A program made the translations under genes and the position numbers. A DNA stretch of 64,000 bases from Polaribacter sp. Q13 (lineage in GTDB: Bacteria; Bacteroidota; Bacteroidia; Flavobacteriales; Flavobacteriaceae): NCBI RefSeq assembly GCF_016858305.2, contig NZ_CP074436.1, forward strand, positions 4,359,855 through 4,423,854, written 5' to 3'. Within the stretch, counting starts at the first letter, position 1. Every line of letters begins with the position of its first letter. A model generated the notes under the pieces. It worked only from the letters and a program-made list of their open reading frames with translations. It ran no database searches and had not been told where the DNA came from. Shown here in pieces: positions 47,123 to 55,554 of this stretch.

Positions 47123-47284
47123 ATACCAAATAAACATCAAAATGACTGATTAAATTCGTTTCTTTTACCTTAATATTTCAACATAAAATAGAATCGTAAC
47201 TAAGGCTATGATTAGATTTTCTGTTTCATATTAAGAAAAAATAATTCAAATTTACTATCAATCATTTTAAAATTCATTTGGTAT
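47123..47284. repeat. 162-bp palindromic (MITE-like) element, copy A
   Basis: Terminal inverted repeats ATACCAAATAAACATCAAAA (left) and ATACCAAATGAATTTTAAAA (right end read on the minus strand). The halves are imperfectly complementary along their length, with a central stem GAATCGTAACTAAGGCTATGATT, so the whole folds into one long hairpin. A second copy, in reverse orientation, is at 51784-51947. The right end overlaps the 3' end of the NTF2-like gene and supplies its last codons and stop. Confidence 0.9.
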
Positions 47285-47798
47285 AAGGTTTATGATTATA
47301 ACTCAATACCCTTTTTAATTTCCAAATCTTATTTTTTAAAATCCAAAGGTGTGTAAAATCTGCAATTCCAACAGTTTTTAAAACACCTTTTTGTTTTTGT
47401 TGAAACGTGTGTTTCCCTTTTTGAATAGCACCATAAATAACGCCATTATTATTTAATGGATGTACTTCTAAAGAATTAGCAACCAGTTGTCTGGTGTTGT
47501 TTCCTGGATTGGTACAAAGATTCTTTTTAATAACTTCCATAAATTGTTCTTTATTTTGGATACCAGAAACATCATGATAAAACTCAAAATTATCAGCTAT
47601 AATTGGGCTTAGTTTTTCAATTTCACAATTGTTAAATGCTCTTTCAAATAGAATACTGTCTTTAGATTTTAATGTTTTAAACAAGTTTGAATTTGTATCA
47701 ACTTGTGCATTTAAAACAAAGTTGTAAAACAACATGGCTAAAAATAGTAATACTTTTATTAAAATTGATTTTCTAAAAGGTTCTAAAAAAGAGTCCAT
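47274..47798 (-). CDS. NTF2-like (DUF4440) exported protein
   Basis: 174 aa. The N-terminus has a hydrophobic helix (KVLLFLAMLFYNFVLNAQ) that should act as signal peptide or anchor. The rest is one DUF4440/SnoaL-like cone domain: FERAFNNCEIEKLSPIIADN, FEFYHDVSGIQNKEQFMEVI and DFTHLWILKNKIWKLKRVLS. The final residues Tyr-Thr-Lys and the TGA stop codon are encoded by the terminal repeat of the 162-bp element, so the original C-terminus may have been different. Confidence 0.82.
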   Translation of the reverse strand: MDSFLEPFRKSILIKVLLFLAMLFYNFVLNAQVDTNSNLFKTLKSKDSILFERAFNNCEIEKLSPIIADNFEFYHDVSGIQNKEQFMEVIKKNLCTNPGNNTRQLVANSLEVHPLNNNGVIYGAIQKGKHTFQQKQKGVLKTVGIADFTHLWILKNKIWKLKRVLSYNHKPYTK

Positions 47799-47827
47799 AG
47801 TTTGGTTGCTTAATTTATTAAAGTTGC

Positions 47828-48553
47828 TTATTTCTTAGAAATACTTCCGCCAGAAGTAGTTTTTTTATCGATTGATTTTGGGTTTCCTTTAAAATCAATA
47901 TCGCCACCACTTGTTGCTTTTGCTTCTAATTTTTTTGATGCATAAATATTAATATCAGCTCCACTAGTTACTTTTGCTATAGTGTTTTCACTTTCTAATT
48001 CATATGCATCAATAGAACTTCCGCTTGTTGCGTTAGAAGTATGATTGATTGTATTTCCAGAAATATGAATGTCAGAACCGCTTGTAGAATTGGTTGCTAC
48101 ACTTGTGGCGTCTACTTTTATGTTTATATCTGCACCACTTGTAGCCGAAATAGAAATTTCATCCGTATTTATAATTCCTTTCCCATACACATCACTTCCA
48201 CTTGTAGCTCTTAAAAGCGTTAAATCTTTAAGGGTAACATGTACCTTTTTGGCTGCTGCTCTCCAGATTCCTTTTTCAGCATATACTTTTAATATGCCAT
48301 CTTTAACTTCCGTAATAATAATATCGTGTAAGTTTTCATCAGCTTCTATAGTCACTTTATTCTTAGAACCTTGGGTTATGTAGACATCTAGACCTGTACT
48401 TACTTTTATTCCAGTAAATTGATCTGCAATTTTTCTTGTTTTGGTAATTACATTTTTATTTCCGCTAACTCTATTCATCATGTCTACATTACAAGATGTA
48501 AAAAGAGTTGTTATAAATAGAATTGCGATAATTTTTGAAACTGAATTTTTCAT
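47828..48553 (-). CDS. GIN-domain (DUF2807) lipoprotein
   Basis: 241 aa, lipobox LFTSC with Cys21 in KIIAILFITTLFTSCNVDMM. The DUF2807 head-GIN domain is a right-handed beta-helix; seven regularly spaced TSG-[SAG]-[DS] turns (ATSGSD, ATSGAD, STSGSD and so on) mark its coils. These proteins are often encoded next to PspC genes in Bacteroidetes, as here, and probably sit in the outer membrane. Molecular role unknown; adhesion or envelope-stress roles have been suggested for relatives. Confidence 0.9.
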   Translation of the reverse strand: MKNSVSKIIAILFITTLFTSCNVDMMNRVSGNKNVITKTRKIADQFTGIKVSTGLDVYITQGSKNKVTIEADENLHDIIITEVKDGILKVYAEKGIWRAAAKKVHVTLKDLTLLRATSGSDVYGKGIINTDEISISATSGADINIKVDATSVATNSTSGSDIHISGNTINHTSNATSGSSIDAYELESENTIAKVTSGADINIYASKKLEAKATSGGDIDFKGNPKSIDKKTTSGGSISKK

Positions 48554-48647
48554 GAGTTTGGTTTTAATTAGATTGTAAAAGTCTATGAATAGACCTTTAC
48601 AATCAAAAGTTGGTTACTCAATTGTTGGTTTTTAAGTCTGAATTGTA

Positions 48648-50312
48648 TTAAATTACTTCTTCAAGATCTTCTTCATTTATACAATCTGTACATTGTAAGG
48701 TTTCATTGGTCATTTTAAAGTGATGATTCACCATGTCCTTGTCATAGATATCTGTTTCATTTTTTACATCATCTAAAAAGTTTTTTGTAGAATGATCAAA
48801 ATAAACAGTGTTTCCTTTTGGAATATAAACTGTGATCTTAATTTCTTCATCTTTCCAAATATTTTTAAAGTCAGATAGGTAATAAGCATCTAAAACTATG
48901 GTATTATTGATGATTTCGAATTTATATTCAATTTTTTCAGCATTCTTATTTGCGCTATTTCTAGTTTTTCCAGAAGATTCTTTTTGAAGAATAATGTACC
49001 CTTCATTAGAATTGCTTTTTTTAACATCCACACCAATATTATTAGAGTATATTTTGTTTATTCCATCTATTTCAACTTCCTGTTTACGAGAAGTTCTTCT
49101 TAAATTATGTCTGTAATAAATTTCATCATCATTGATCATTTTTAAGGTGATGGTATCACTTTCCATAATATTTAAAGCTGTTTTCTTTACAAACTGACCG
49201 TCATTTACATGCGAGGTTCCGTATTCTATTCCTGTAAAAACCATGGTAAGTAAAGCGATTACCCAAATACCTAAAAGTGATAATGAGGTTGGTTTACTAA
49301 TTTGTTTTACACTACTAGATAAAATTCTTAATCCTAAAACAAATAAGATTAAAAAAGGAATACCAATTAGTAAAAATGCTGCAAGTGTTAATACCCACTT
49401 AGGTAAAATTGCATCATAGAAAAATGGTGGATATTGTAAAAACTCTCCGTTCACATTTAAAATTTCTAAACTCCCAACTGAAAACCCACCAATAATTAGT
49501 GATAAAATAACCGCACCAGCAATAAATACTAGTAGAATTCCAATAAACTTACCAATCACTTTAAAAAGTACAAGAATAATCTTGCCTATGGTGTTGATGA
49601 AATCTTGTAATCCGTTATTTTTTTTGGTCTTTCCCGAAAAAGTCTGATTCATTTTTTCTGAAAACTCATTGGCACCATCTTTAAATTTCTCTGAAGCTTT
49701 ATTTGCAAAATCGGCTACATTTTCTGAAACATTTGTAAACTCTTCACGAATCTTTTTTTCGATGTTATCGATGTTTACAGGTTCTCCTTCCATTTGAAGT
49801 TTCTCTGCAGTGGTTTTAGCTTCTGGTAATAAAATCCAAAGGATAATGTATAAGATTACTCCAAAACCAGCACCAAAGAAAAGTGCTAATAAACCAAGAC
49901 GAATCCAAATCGTATCAACATCAAAATAATGGGCAATACCAGAAGCAACTCCACCTAAAAATTTATCCTCACCATCTCTAAATAATTTTTTTCCGGTAGT
50001 GTTATTTCTATTGTAAGAATAACTAGCATCACTATATTCTTCTTCAGCGCCTGCATAATCTTCTGGTTGTCCCATAATTTTAATGATATCTTCTATATCA
50101 CCTTCATTAATAACCTGTCTTTCGTCTGTTATTTTTTCTGATAACAATTCGCTAATACGCGCTTCTATATCTGCAATGATTTCGTTTTTTCCTTGCGGAT
50201 CATCGCTTAACGATCTAGAAATAGACTCTAGATATCGTTTTAATTTCTGATAGGCAACTTCATCTATGTGGAAGAAAAATCCGCCTAAATTTATGTTGAT
50301 TGTCTTATTCAT
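48648..50312 (-). CDS. PspC-domain membrane protein
   Basis: 554 aa. N-terminal cytosolic helical region (MNKTININLGGFFFHIDEVA, with IADIEARISELL) is like the Bacteroidetes PspC N-domain. The PspC domain is at about residues 108-165: GGVASGIAHYFDVDTIWIRL, then a glycine-rich membrane helix. There are further membrane helices at about 245-280, 300-335 and 350-370, and a large C-terminal extracytoplasmic part with CTDC near the end. Likely part of an envelope-stress response. It overlaps the PadR gene by 8 nt (ATGAATAA), so the regulator and the membrane protein are made together. Confidence 0.9.
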   Translation of the reverse strand: MNKTININLGGFFFHIDEVAYQKLKRYLESISRSLSDDPQGKNEIIADIEARISELLSEKITDERQVINEGDIEDIIKIMGQPEDYAGAEEEYSDASYSYNRNNTTGKKLFRDGEDKFLGGVASGIAHYFDVDTIWIRLGLLALFFGAGFGVILYIILWILLPEAKTTAEKLQMEGEPVNIDNIEKKIREEFTNVSENVADFANKASEKFKDGANEFSEKMNQTFSGKTKKNNGLQDFINTIGKIILVLFKVIGKFIGILLVFIAGAVILSLIIGGFSVGSLEILNVNGEFLQYPPFFYDAILPKWVLTLAAFLLIGIPFLILFVLGLRILSSSVKQISKPTSLSLLGIWVIALLTMVFTGIEYGTSHVNDGQFVKKTALNIMESDTITLKMINDDEIYYRHNLRRTSRKQEVEIDGINKIYSNNIGVDVKKSNSNEGYIILQKESSGKTRNSANKNAEKIEYKFEIINNTIVLDAYYLSDFKNIWKDEEIKITVYIPKGNTVYFDHSTKNFLDDVKNETDIYDKDMVNHHFKMTNETLQCTDCINEEDLEEVI

Positions 50313-50649
50313 TTGTAGTTGGTTTTTTGCTGATTACTTGGTTTACTGCGCTTACTAAATTGCTCCATGTTTTGTCTAATTCTTTTATAAACATGCCGCC
50401 GTTTTCTGTTAAAACATAATACTTTCTTGGTGGTCCAGAGGTTGATTCTTCCCATCTATAGGTTAATAATCCTGCATTTTTTAAACGGGTTAATAAGGGA
50501 TATATGGTGCCTTCAACCACAATCATTTCAGCACTTTTTAGCGTTTTAAGAATTTCAGAAGTATAGGCATCACCATTTTTTAGGATGGATAAAATGCAAT
50601 ACTCTAAAACACCTTTTCGCATTTGTGCTTTTGTGTTTTCTATCTTCAT
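50305..50649 (-). CDS. PadR family transcriptional regulator
   Basis: 114-aa winged-helix repressor: MRKGVLEYCILSILKNGDAY, EILKTLKSAEMIVVEGTIYP, LLTRLKNAGLLTYRWEES and SGPPRKYYVLTENG are the standard PadR helices, recognition helix and wing. Short C-terminal dimerisation helix (subfamily 2). Located ahead of and overlapping the PspC gene, so probably controls its own operon. The effector is unknown. Confidence 0.94.
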   Translation of the reverse strand: MKIENTKAQMRKGVLEYCILSILKNGDAYTSEILKTLKSAEMIVVEGTIYPLLTRLKNAGLLTYRWEESTSGPPRKYYVLTENGGMFIKELDKTWSNLVSAVNQVISKKPTTNE

Positions 50650-50668
50650 TTATTGTGGTTTTAAATGA

Positions 50669-51103
50669 TTATTTAATAAATTTTATAGTGAAAGGATATT
50701 TATAATTTTCTCCTTCTTTAGCTTTTAATGCGGCTATAATTATCAATGCAATTTTAATGATACCTACAATTCCTGCAAGAGATGCAATACCAAAAACTCC
50801 GAATAAATTAGAAGCATCAAAATTGAAATCTATATGATTAAAGTTGTCAAAATTATCGAAGTTTCTAAAAATAGAACCAATAAAAACAGGAATAAAAGAT
50901 AAAGTCAAAATAAAAATATACAAAGAATAACTGATGTTAAAATTGATAGCTTCTTTGCCTTGTTCATCTAAAAATTTACTTCTATCTTTTAATGTTTGCC
51001 ATGCAATTAATGGTGTAATTATATTACCAAATGGAAATATAAATCCTGCGAATGCAGAAATATGTATTAAAAAGGCATTGGTGTTTTCATTATTTTGTTT
51101 CAT
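50669..51103 (-). CDS. DUF4870 membrane protein (Tic20-like)
   Basis: 144 aa from ATG 51103 (MKQNNENTNAFLIHISAFAG); an ATG 11 codons earlier is less consistent with the family. Four hydrophobic helices and the DUF4870 signature PFGNIITPLIAWQTLKDRSK ... FLDEQGKEAINFNISY are present. It is 19 bp upstream of the PadR gene and first gene of the envelope operon 47828-51103. Function unknown. Confidence 0.9.
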   Translation of the reverse strand: MKQNNENTNAFLIHISAFAGFIFPFGNIITPLIAWQTLKDRSKFLDEQGKEAINFNISYSLYIFILTLSFIPVFIGSIFRNFDNFDNFNHIDFNFDASNLFGVFGIASLAGIVGIIKIALIIIAALKAKEGENYKYPFTIKFIK

Positions 51104-51325
51104 GTTTTCTAAACTATATAATACTTTCTTATGCAAATATATATCTTTAAGAAGGTATCATGTAATGCATAGTACTATAATTAACATTTATTTAACATTA
51201 ATGTTTTTGATAAAAATGCAATCAAAAAGTCTTGTACCCTTTGTTTTTATTGAGTTTAGGTTCCGTTTTTTTTAACTATCTTGTGATCGATAAGATATCT
51301 TGTTAAAATTATTTAAACTTTTATA

Positions 51326-51781
51326 ATGAAATTTACGCCCAAAAAAGTGAACCTTTTTAACCTTGTAAAACTCCCTTTAGCATATTTAGGAGGAGTAAGA
51401 GTACGTAGTATTACAGATGCAGAAGTGGTGGTTTCTATAAAACATAGATGGATGAATCAAAATCCGTTTAGAAGTATGTTTTGGGCAGCACAAGGTATGG
51501 CGGCAGAAATGCCAACCGGTGTTTTGGTGATGAAGGCAATACACGATTCTAAAGTAAAAGTTTCGATGCTAGTTACAAAACAGGAAGCGGAGTTTTTTAA
51601 AAAAGCTACAGGAAGAATTCTTTTTTCTTGTAAAGGAGGGACTGAAATTAGAGAAGCAATTCAAGAATCCATTAAAACGGGAGAAGGGCAAGTTATTGTT
51701 TTAACATCCGAAGGAAAAAATAAAGATGGAGTGGTGGTTTCTAGGTTTCAATTCCATTGGAGTTTACGCGTAAAGAAATAG
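51326..51781 (+). CDS. DUF4442 hotdog-fold protein (thioesterase-like)
   Basis: 151 aa. The hotdog fold is indicated by VVVSIKHRWMNQNPFRSMFW and AAQGMAAEMPTGVLVMKAIH, the DUF4442 signature, with N-x-x-x-S in place of the usual catalytic Asp/Glu loop. It is related to acyl-CoA thioesterases, activity unproven. Its stop codon is 2 bp before the palindromic element copy B. Confidence 0.85.
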   Translation: MKFTPKKVNLFNLVKLPLAYLGGVRVRSITDAEVVVSIKHRWMNQNPFRSMFWAAQGMAAEMPTGVLVMKAIHDSKVKVSMLVTKQEAEFFKKATGRILFSCKGGTEIREAIQESIKTGEGQVIVLTSEGKNKDGVVVSRFQFHWSLRVKK

Positions 51782-51783
51782 AT

Positions 51784-51947
51784 GACACCAAATCAATTTT
51801 AAAATGATTGATACTAAAATTGAATTATTTTTTCTTCATAAGAAATATAAAATTGAATCATAGCCTAAGTTACGATTCTATTTTATATTGAATTAGTCAG
51901 GGAAAAGAAACGAATTTAATCCATCGTTTTGATGTTTATTCAATATA
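51784..51947. repeat. 162-bp palindromic (MITE-like) element, copy B, inverted relative to copy A
   Basis: Read on the minus strand it follows copy A closely across its length, including AATAAACATCAAAA, GATTAAATTCGTTTCTTTT, ATAAAATAGAATCGTAACT and TCAATCATTTTAAAATT. The terminal ACACCAAAT is one base off copy A, and the far end has TATTGAATAAACATC in place of TACCAAATAAACATC. It starts 2 bp after the DUF4442 stop codon and its other end contains the stop codon of the small minus-strand gene 51936-52091. Confidence 0.88.
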
Positions 51948-52091
51948 ATCTTTCTTTTTGTATAATTCAGGTCTTTCTTCATTATAATCACAATCTTGAA
52001 AAATTCCGCAAGATACATTTGTACGTGCTAATGATTTTGAAGTTTCAAATTTCTTGTAAAAAGCTTCTATTTCTGGAGATAAATATTTCAT
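51936..52091 (-). CDS. Small hypothetical protein, 51 aa
   Basis: ATG 52091 opens a 51-codon frame: MKYLSPEIEAFYKKFETSKS, a middle with VSCGIFQDC, and a charged tail ending KKKDYIE. It is polar and mostly helical, with two cysteines; no membrane segment and no family recognised. Its TAA lies within the end of the palindromic element, so the last few residues may be repeat-derived. It is convergent with the DUF4442 gene. The 286 bp upstream of it (52092-52377) hold no other gene. Confidence 0.55.
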   Translation of the reverse strand: MKYLSPEIEAFYKKFETSKSLARTNVSCGIFQDCDYNEERPELYKKKDYIE

Positions 52092-52377
52092 AATTATTTA
52101 TTTTTTTAATTAATAGATAAAATATAGTTTCATTTACTATACATCAAAAGTAATATTTTAGTGAAATCAGAATAAGATCTACGAGTTAATTTTATGTTAT
52201 ATGTAGAGTGTTCAAATTAACTTTATAATAATACAGAAAATAAATTAATATAAATAAGAAATTAAAATCGTTTAGGAGTTAACCTAAAATTCGTCAAATT
52301 TTAAATTAACGTAATTATTGCTGTAACAAAAAGAGACTTAAACCTTCTAATATGTACAACCCTTAAAAAAAGAGATT

Positions 52378-53213
52378 ATGTTTCAAGATAAAATTTCACA
52401 AAATTCATCAAATAGAAATGCACACGAAATAGATTATAAAATCTTTGGAGAAGAAATGCAATTTGTAGAAATAGAGTTAGATCCACAAGAAGGTGTTGTT
52501 GCAGAAGCAGGAACTTTTATGATGATGGATGACAATATTAAAATGAATACTATTTTAGGAGATGGTTCTAATCAAGATACAGGCTTGTTAGGAAAGATAT
52601 TTTCGGCAGGAAAAAGAATTTTAACCGGCGAAAGTTTATTTATGACGGTTTTTACCAATGATGGCTTTGGAAAAAACAAATTTCATTTGCGTCTCCATAT
52701 CCTGGAAAAATTATACCTATAGATTTAACGGAGTTTGGCGGGAAATTTATTTGTCAGAAAGATGCTTTTTTATGCGCTGCAAAGGGCGTTTCTATAGGAA
52801 TAGAATTTTCTAAAAAACTAGGGAGAGGTTTGTTTGGTGGCGAAGGTTTTATCATGCAAAAAATGGAAGGTGATGGTTTAGGCTTTATTCACGCTGGGGG
52901 AACCATGGCAAAAAAAGTATTACAACCCGGTGAAATTTTAAAAGTAGATACCGGTTGTATTGTTGGTTTTACACAAGATATAGCGTATGATATTGAGTTT
53001 GTTGGTGGTATAAAAAATACTGTTTTTGGAGGAGAAGGAATGTTCTTTGCTTCTTTACGCGGACCAGGAACCGTGTATATACAATCTTTACCATTTAGTA
53101 GATTAGCAGGTAGAGTACTTTCTATGGCGCCAAGATCTGGAAGTGGTACTAGAGGAGAAGGAAGTGTTTTAGGAGGACTAGGAGATTTATTGGATGGAGA
53201 TAATCGTTTTTAA
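52378..53213 (+). pseudogene. TIGR00266/AIM24 family gene broken by a 1-base frameshift
   Basis: Two adjacent frames together make one AIM24/TIGR00266 protein of about 278 aa. The first (52378 to about 52680) gives IDYKIFGEEMQFVEIELDPQ and VAEAGTFMMMDDNIKM, then runs off into unrelated residues. The expected continuation, [20 protein letters not shown], is read in the next frame and ends [13 protein letters not shown]. One A missing from an A-run at about 52678-52681 explains the break. It is either a real loss or a homopolymer sequencing error. The family is a beta-sandwich of unknown function. Confidence 0.88.
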
Positions 53214-53325
53214 AAATAAAAAATTCAGCTAGTTTTTTTGAGGATATTTATAGCTTATAATACGAATGAAATATCTGAATTTACGTATATTTCATTTTTT
53301 TATAAACTATAAAAATATATCTTCT

Positions 53326-54657
53326 ATGTCTAATACAGTGCAATCACAAACCAAACTAAAAAATAATACACTTGTACCTATCATAATTATTGCGGGTTTG
53401 TTCTTTATTTTTGGGTTTGTAACTTGGATTAATGGAGCATTAATTCCGTTTATGAAAACCATAAACGAACTTACAGACGCACAATCATATTTTGTGGCAT
53501 CAGCCTCTTATATTTCTTTTGTGGTAATGGCTTTACCAGCCTCTTACATTATCAATAAAATAGGATATAAAAAAGGAATGTCTTTAGGCTTAATTGTAAT
53601 GGCAATTGGTGCTTTATTGTTTATACCTGCGGCTGAAGCAAGAACGTATTGGATGTTTTTAACAGCCATTTTTATACAAGGTATTGGCATGACTTTATTA
53701 CAAACGGCATCTAATCCTTACATTACTATTTTAGGTCCAATTGAAAGTGCTGCAAAACGAATTGCAATTATGGGAATTGCTAACAAAATTGCAGGATCTT
53801 TAGGATCTGTAATCTTTGGAGCAATTTTATTATCAGGAATAAAAGGGATTAAAGAAAAATTAATGGTTGTTGATGAAGTTGAGAAGTCAAATTTATTAAA
53901 CACCATGGCAGATAGTGTTGTTACTCCTTATATTATAATGGCCCTTGTGCTATTTTTATTAGGAGTTTTAATAAGAAAAGCACCTTTGCCTCATGTAGAA
54001 GCAGCTCCTATAGAAGCTTCAGAAACTGGAGAAAAAGCAAAAACAAGTATCTTTCAATTTCCACATTTATGGTTAGGTGTTTTAGCATTGTTTGTATATG
54101 TAGGAGTAGAGGTAATTGCCGGAGATACTATTATTTCTTACGGTATTTCTTTAAATATACCTGTAGAAGAGGCTAAGTTTTTTACAACATATACCTTAAT
54201 GGCAATGGTTGCTACATATGCATTAGGCGTCTTTTTAATTCCGAAATATATAAGTCAATCTTTAGCTTTAAAAGCTAGTGCTTTTTTAGGAATTATATTA
54301 TCATTTTGTATTGTGTTTTCTACCGGATTTACTTCTGTACTTTTTGTAGCAGCTTTAGGAATTGCAAATGCGTTAGTTTGGCCTGCAATTTGGCCATTAG
54401 CATTAACGGGTTTAGGTAAATTTACAGAAAGAGGCTCTGCGTTATTAATTATGGCCATTTCTGGTGGAGCAATTATTCCTCCTTTATATGGTTTTATTGT
54501 AGATATTAAAAAAGAAGATTTAATCGTGTCGGGAGCAAGTGAAGTAAATGCTTTGGCAGAAGCTTCTTCTTTTGGATATTGGATTTTATTGCCATGTTAC
54601 CTCATTATTCTTTATTATGCTTTTGGAGGACATAAAGTAGGTTTAAAAAAAGGATAG
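53326..54657 (+). CDS. FucP/GluP-type sugar:proton symporter (MFS)
   Basis: 443 aa from ATG 53326 (an ATG 20 codons upstream precedes a non-conserved stretch). Twelve membrane helices. LFFIFGFVTWINGALIPFMK and FVASASYISFVVMALPASYI are typical of the fucose/glucose/galactose permease subfamily, and GMTLLQTASNPYITILGP is the conserved central motif. It carries a hexose or 6-deoxyhexose; the exact sugar is not decidable. It is a single gene with no sugar-metabolism genes beside it. Confidence 0.92.
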   Translation: MSNTVQSQTKLKNNTLVPIIIIAGLFFIFGFVTWINGALIPFMKTINELTDAQSYFVASASYISFVVMALPASYIINKIGYKKGMSLGLIVMAIGALLFIPAAEARTYWMFLTAIFIQGIGMTLLQTASNPYITILGPIESAAKRIAIMGIANKIAGSLGSVIFGAILLSGIKGIKEKLMVVDEVEKSNLLNTMADSVVTPYIIMALVLFLLGVLIRKAPLPHVEAAPIEASETGEKAKTSIFQFPHLWLGVLALFVYVGVEVIAGDTIISYGISLNIPVEEAKFFTTYTLMAMVATYALGVFLIPKYISQSLALKASAFLGIILSFCIVFSTGFTSVLFVAALGIANALVWPAIWPLALTGLGKFTERGSALLIMAISGGAIIPPLYGFIVDIKKEDLIVSGASEVNALAEASSFGYWILLPCYLIILYYAFGGHKVGLKKG

Positions 54658-54682
54658 ATTTTTAAATAATAGAAAACTTGTT

Positions 54683-55546
54683 TTAGATATTTGCTTTTAT
54701 CATTCTATCATTACCAAATAGGTCTTTCTTTAATGCTATGTTTTGGAAACCTTTTTCATGAAGCATTTCAACGGTTCCTTTTCCAAGATATTGATTGATT
54801 TCAAAAAATAACAATCCGTTTTTAGTAAGATGTTGTTTAGCTAGGTCTGCAATTTTTTTATAGAAAATTAACGGGTTTTCATCAGCGACAAATAGTGCTA
54901 AATGTGGTTCGTTTTGTAATACATTATTATTGATTTCTACCTTTTCTAATTCTCTAACATAAGGCGGATTAGAAATTATAACATCATATTGTTGCGGTAA
55001 TTCTTTTGCTTTTAAAATATCTATTTCTAAGAAAGTAATGTTAACTTTATTTAAAATTGCATTTTGAGTTGCTACTTTTAAAGCTTTTTTAGAAATATCA
55101 ATAGCAGAAATAGAAACGTTATTTAGGTTCTTAGCTAAAGAAATAGGTATACAACCAGAACCAGTACCAATATCCAGAATTTTTAGTTTTTTGTCTTGAT
55201 TCTTAATTTTTAATTCTTGAATCTCATTGATAATCCACTCCACTAATTCTTCGGTTTCTGGTCTTGGTATTAAGGTGTTTTTATCCACCAAAAAAGGCAA
55301 TCCATAAAACTCCGTTTCACCTAAAATATACTGAATAGGTTCTTCTTTTTGAAGTCTTTTTGTAATGCTTTTTAATACTGATAAAATTTCTGTATCAATT
55401 AAAAAATCAGGTTTTAATACGGTATCAATTCTTTGTAGGTTTAGTTTTGCTTCTATCAACAAAAAAAAGAAAGAATCAATTTCTGTTTTTGGATACATAG
55501 TTGATAATTCACTATTAAAAAAAATACGAAAATTCTGAAGTGTCAT
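54683..55546 (-). CDS. prmC: Peptide chain release factor N5-glutamine methyltransferase
   Basis: Methylates the GGQ glutamine of release factors 1 and 2. 287 aa with an N-terminal helical domain carrying QYILGETEFYGLPFLVDKNT, SAM motif KILDIGTGSGCIPISLA and the catalytic NPPY within DVIISNPPYVRE. Full length. Third gene of a minus-strand group (57474 to 54683), 8 bp after the cardiolipin-synthase stop codon. Confidence 0.95.
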   Translation of the reverse strand: MTLQNFRIFFNSELSTMYPKTEIDSFFFLLIEAKLNLQRIDTVLKPDFLIDTEILSVLKSITKRLQKEEPIQYILGETEFYGLPFLVDKNTLIPRPETEELVEWIINEIQELKIKNQDKKLKILDIGTGSGCIPISLAKNLNNVSISAIDISKKALKVATQNAILNKVNITFLEIDILKAKELPQQYDVIISNPPYVRELEKVEINNNVLQNEPHLALFVADENPLIFYKKIADLAKQHLTKNGLLFFEINQYLGKGTVEMLHEKGFQNIALKKDLFGNDRMIKANI

Positions 55547-55554
55547 AAATATTA

